From the NCBI GenBank assembly GCA_945788155.1, contig CALZKX010000172.1:1-7846 (forward strand): a DNA stretch of 7,846 nucleotides, read 5' to 3'. The first letter of the stretch is position 1. Each line of letters starts with the position of its first letter. This stretch comes from an uncultured Flavobacteriaceae bacterium (GTDB taxonomy: Bacteria; Bacteroidota; Bacteroidia; Flavobacteriales; Flavobacteriaceae). Position numbers and translations under genes: made by a program. The notes under the pieces are model-generated. The model was not told the DNA's origin. It saw nothing but the letters and a program-made list of their open reading frames with translations, and ran no database searches. Of this stretch, positions 4,927 to 7,846 are shown piece by piece.

Positions 4927-6408
4927 ATGCGAAGCAAAACCTTAAAACAATTTGGACTGGTTTTAGGTCCTTTGTTATTCACCTTTACCCTTTTATTCTT
5001 TAAACCTCAAGGTTTATCGCCTGAAGGAATTGCTGTTTTAGCAACTACACTTTGGGTTGCAATTTGGTGGATTTTTGAAGTCGTTCCAATTGCTGTTACA
5101 GCGATGCTCCCAATTATCTTATTCCCTATTACTGGAGCAATGGAATTGAGTACAACCACTGCTGCTTTTGGGCATAAGTACGTGTTTCTTTATATAGGCG
5201 GTTTTATTCTTGCTATCGCTATAGAAAAATGGAATTTACACAAACGTATTGCACTCACGGTTATAAACATTATTGGAACAAGTGTTAGCCGTATTATACT
5301 TGGATTTATGCTAGCAACTGCGTTTTTAAGCATGTGGATTTCCAACACAGCCACAACAGTAATGATGTTGCCAATTGGTATGGCAATTATTTTACAGCTC
5401 AAGGACAATCCTGAAACCAAAGAAGACGAAAACGAAATTTTTGGAAAAGCACTAATGTTAGCCATTGCTTACAGTGCTTCTATTGGAGGCGTAGCTACAT
5501 TAATTGGAACACCTCCCAACCTCATATTTGCCGGAATATTAGAAGAACAATACAATATTGAAATGACTTTCTCAAAATGGATTATTTATGGTTTACCTAT
5601 TTCCATAACCTTACTATTTATTTGCTGGAAATATGTAACAACCATTGCTTTTAAATTTAAACAAAAAGACTTCCCTGGAGGAAAAGCAGAAATTAAAAGA
5701 CTACTCAAAAATTTAGGCAAAATTAGTTATGAAGAAAAAACAGTACTAACGGTTTTTTGTATCACAGCATTTTTATGGATTACACGTTCGTTTTTAATTT
5801 CAAAATTAATTCCAGCCATTGACGATACCATTATTGCTATGGCTAGTGCAACCATTTTGTTTATTCTTCCAACCAAAAACAGGAAAGAGAAAAAGATTAT
5901 TAATTGGGAAAGTGCTGTAAAGTTACCTTGGGGAATTTTGTTACTTTTTGGTGGAGGATTGGCTCTAGCCGAAGGTTTTAAAACAAGTGGATTGGCACAA
6001 TGGATTGGCTCACAAATAACACAATTTGAAAACCTGTCATTATTCGCATTACTTTTTGTTTTAATATTTGCGGTTAACTTCCTAACAGAAATTACTTCTA
6101 ACCTTGCAACTACAGCTATGCTATTACCAATAATAGCTCCTATTGCTCTTGTGTTAGACGTACATCCCTTTACGCTTATGGTAGGAATAACCGTAGCTGC
6201 ATCGTGTGCTTTTATGCTACCTGTTGCAACACCTCCAAATGCCATTGTGTTTGGCTCGGGTTATTTAAAAATTCCTGATATGATGAAAACCGGAATATGG
6301 ATGAATATTATTTCAATTATCCTAATAGCATTAATCACATATTACCTACTGCCCTTGCTATGGGATTTTGACCCAAGCGTGTTTCCTGAAGCCTTAAAAA
6401 CAATCTAA
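4927..6408 (+). CDS. DASS/SLC13 family anion:sodium symporter
   Basis: An inner-membrane secondary transporter of the divalent anion:Na+ symporter family (Na_sulph_symp), likely importing dicarboxylates such as succinate, or sulfate; the exact substrate cannot be read from the sequence. The 493-residue length is normal, with about 11 hydrophobic segments. The two inverted-repeat halves each carry the ion and substrate motifs: SNTATTVMMLPIG (139-151) with GTPPN (194-198), and TSNLATTAMLLPI (390-402) with ATPPN (434-438). The second motif is SNL where many bacterial members have SNT; variation at this third position occurs in the family. A cytoplasmic loop at about 240-270 is basic. The ATG at 4927 gives the expected short N-terminus MRSKTLKQFG before the first helix. 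It follows the ABC gene by 44 bases, so it may be read from the same transcript; a partial -7-like TATTTTG (4902-4908) is one base short of consensus. It converges on the reductase gene with four bases between stops. Confidence 0.93.
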   Translation: MRSKTLKQFGLVLGPLLFTFTLLFFKPQGLSPEGIAVLATTLWVAIWWIFEVVPIAVTAMLPIILFPITGAMELSTTTAAFGHKYVFLYIGGFILAIAIEKWNLHKRIALTVINIIGTSVSRIILGFMLATAFLSMWISNTATTVMMLPIGMAIILQLKDNPETKEDENEIFGKALMLAIAYSASIGGVATLIGTPPNLIFAGILEEQYNIEMTFSKWIIYGLPISITLLFICWKYVTTIAFKFKQKDFPGGKAEIKRLLKNLGKISYEEKTVLTVFCITAFLWITRSFLISKLIPAIDDTIIAMASATILFILPTKNRKEKKIINWESAVKLPWGILLLFGGGLALAEGFKTSGLAQWIGSQITQFENLSLFALLFVLIFAVNFLTEITSNLATTAMLLPIIAPIALVLDVHPFTLMVGITVAASCAFMLPVATPPNAIVFGSGYLKIPDMMKTGIWMNIISIILIALITYYLLPLLWDFDPSVFPEALKTI

Positions 6409-6412
6409 AATA

Positions 6413-7846
6413 TTATCCACATTTTGAAGACCCACAATCCTTACAAGTTAAGCAGCCTTCTTGGTAAATTAAATTTCCTGAACTACAATTAGTACATGCT
6501 TGTCCCTTTACTCGAGTACCATCAGCCACATAACGTTTTAATGCTCTAACCACACCGTTTTTCCATGTATTGATTGATTCGCTATCCAATTGTAAACTAT
6601 TGATTAAATCGACAATTTTATCAATTGGCATACCATGACGTAAGGTGCTTGAAATTAATTTGGCATAGTTCCAAAATTCTGGGTTAAATTTATGCGACAA
6701 GCCTTCAATAGTAGTTTTGTAGCCTCTTTTATTCTTATACTGAAAATCGTAACGCGTTGTTCCGTCTTCGTTTTTGTTTTTAATAATCAATCCGCTATTT
6801 GCCCAACGTGGAATTAAAATCCCATCTTCATCATCAGCCAAACCAGTAAACACTTCATATGGTTTACCATCTATCAAGCCAATAAAAGCAATCCATTTTT
6901 CTTTATTGTTTTGAAAACGTACCACATCGGCTTCCAATACTTGTGGTCGTTTGGTTGGAAAAGCTGTTAAAGTTTCTTGCTCATCATCTTTCTTTTCTTC
7001 ATTTGAAATCAATACACCTGAGCGTGAACCATCTCTATAAACGGTTACGCCTTTACAACCAGCCTCCCAAGCTTCCAAATATAATTGACCAACCAATTCT
7101 TCGGTAGCATCGTTTGGTAAATTAATGGTTACGCTTATGGAATGATCTACCCATTTTTGTACAGCACCTTGCATACTTACCTTGCTCATCCAATCTACAT
7201 CGTTGGAAGTCGCTTTGTAATAAGGCGATTTCTTAACTATTTTATCCAGTTCTTCTTGAGAGTAATTTTTATCGGTATCAAAGCCTTTTATTTCCATCCA
7301 TTGCTTAAATCTATGGTGGAACACCACGTATTCTTCCCAAGAATCTCCTACTTCATCCACAAAATCCACTCGTACATTTTTATCGTTTGGGTTTACTTTT
7401 CTTCGCCGTTTGTAAACAGGCATAAACACAGGCTCAATTCCTGAGGATGTTTGCGTCATTAAACTGGTTGTTCCTGTGGGAGCAATAGTTAACAAAGCAA
7501 TGTTTCTACGTCCATGTTCCAACATTTCGTAATACAGCTTATCGTCTGCTTCTTTTAAACGTTGAATAAATGGATTGTTTTTTTCGCGTTCGGCATCGAA
7601 AATAGCAAAAGCACCTCTATCTTTTGCAGCATAAACTGATGCTCTATATGCTTCAATCCCTAAGGTTTTATGAACTTCAACAGAAAAAGCATTTCCTTTT
7701 TTGCTTCCGTATTTAATCCCTAAAGCAGCCAACATATCTCCTTCGGCTGTAATACCAATTCCTGTTCTACGCCCTTCGTTGGCTTTGGTTTTAATATTTA
7801 ACCATAAATTTCTTTCGGTTGCTTTAACTTCATCTAATTCTGGATC
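6413..7846 (-). CDS. nrdJ: Adenosylcobalamin-dependent ribonucleotide reductase (class II), C-terminal part
   Basis: Partial gene: the frame is open to the window edge, so 477 residues of the C-terminal part are visible and the N-terminal part lies beyond 7846. Class II enzymes reduce ribonucleotides to deoxyribonucleotides using adenosylcobalamin as radical source. Numbered from the first visible residue, the family motifs are GRRTGIGITAEGDMLAALG (25-43), the substrate-phosphate loop APTGTTS (122-128) and GCKGVTVYRDGSR (263-275). A linker rich in Glu, Lys and Asp (about 282-300) leads to a C-terminal domain (about 302-440) resembling the NrdJ/TSCPD type. The tail has two CxxC pairs (Cys451/454 and Cys465/468), probably a zinc ribbon, then C-x4-C (Cys471, Cys476), the swinging thiol pair that re-reduces the active site. 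The active-site NxCxE loop should lie upstream. The ATG at 7735 is internal, not the start. No terminator separates it from the symporter gene. Confidence 0.93.
   Translation of the reverse strand, partial: DPELDEVKATERNLWLNIKTKANEGRRTGIGITAEGDMLAALGIKYGSKKGNAFSVEVHKTLGIEAYRASVYAAKDRGAFAIFDAEREKNNPFIQRLKEADDKLYYEMLEHGRRNIALLTIAPTGTTSLMTQTSSGIEPVFMPVYKRRRKVNPNDKNVRVDFVDEVGDSWEEYVVFHHRFKQWMEIKGFDTDKNYSQEELDKIVKKSPYYKATSNDVDWMSKVSMQGAVQKWVDHSISVTINLPNDATEELVGQLYLEAWEAGCKGVTVYRDGSRSGVLISNEEKKDDEQETLTAFPTKRPQVLEADVVRFQNNKEKWIAFIGLIDGKPYEVFTGLADDEDGILIPRWANSGLIIKNKNEDGTTRYDFQYKNKRGYKTTIEGLSHKFNPEFWNYAKLISSTLRHGMPIDKIVDLINSLQLDSESINTWKNGVVRALKRYVADGTRVKGQACTNCSSGNLIYQEGCLTCKDCGSSKCG

Noticed and set aside
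5727..6245. Long minus-strand open frame (172 codons) inside the symporter gene
   Set aside because: It is antisense to a clear DASS coding region with both ion-binding motifs; its translation has no recognisable domain and reflects codon bias of the sense strand.
7142..7444. Plus-strand open frame of 100 codons opposite the reductase
   Set aside because: The opposite strand is a well-conserved class II reductase; the plus-strand translation looks like random aromatic-rich sequence.
7735..7735. ATG at 7735 as the start of the reductase gene
   Set aside because: The same frame continues upstream for 37 codons to the window edge with conserved reductase sequence (GRRTGIGITAEGD), so this Met is internal.
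1..7846. Mobile element, CRISPR array, defence island, tRNA or rRNA
   Set aside because: No transposase or integrase frame, no regularly spaced direct repeats and no cloverleaf or rRNA-like segment was seen; the gene content is housekeeping and transport.

Overview
The window reads as ordinary chromosomal DNA from a marine-type Flavobacteriaceae (Bacteroidetes) bacterium. The pointers are strongly AT-rich intergenic DNA, start codons without Shine-Dalgarno sequences, -7 boxes of the Bacteroidetes form TAnnTTTG, and protein families typical of that group (a DUF4197 lipoprotein, a small protein resembling the Lacal_2735 family, a subfamily-2 PyrF and a cobalamin-dependent ribonucleotide reductase). 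The genus cannot be fixed from the sequence alone.

Layout. 1-74 is a promoter region. 75-776 (+) encodes a DUF4197 lipoprotein. It converges on 875-1384 (-), a secreted protein with an FDFWIGDW motif; two hairpins lie between them. 1385-1652 has no recognisable gene, but holds a textbook plus-strand intrinsic terminator with no visible plus-strand gene in front of it. 1653-1856 (+) is a small charged protein whose stop codon overlaps that of pyrF. 1853-3827 (-) is a housekeeping block, prfA (release factor 1) followed by pyrF (OMP decarboxylase). The 88-base gap between them carries two REP-like palindromes, and pyrF appears to start with TTG. 3939-4882 (+) is a translationally coupled pair: a tiny three-helix membrane protein and a lone ABC ATPase. 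4927-6408 (+) is a DASS/SLC13 anion:sodium symporter. 6413-7846 (-) is the C-terminal part of a class II (B12-dependent) ribonucleotide reductase, cut by the window edge.

How the genes work together. prfA-pyrF looks like a simple two-gene operon with unrelated functions (translation termination, UMP synthesis). The membrane protein and ABC ATPase probably form one complex, possibly co-transcribed with the symporter 44 bases downstream. The others look independent. No mobile element, CRISPR array, phage gene or defence system is visible. The points most worth a second look are the orphan terminator (possible small RNA), the REP-like pair next to the TTG start of pyrF, and the minimal ABC pair with an altered D-loop.
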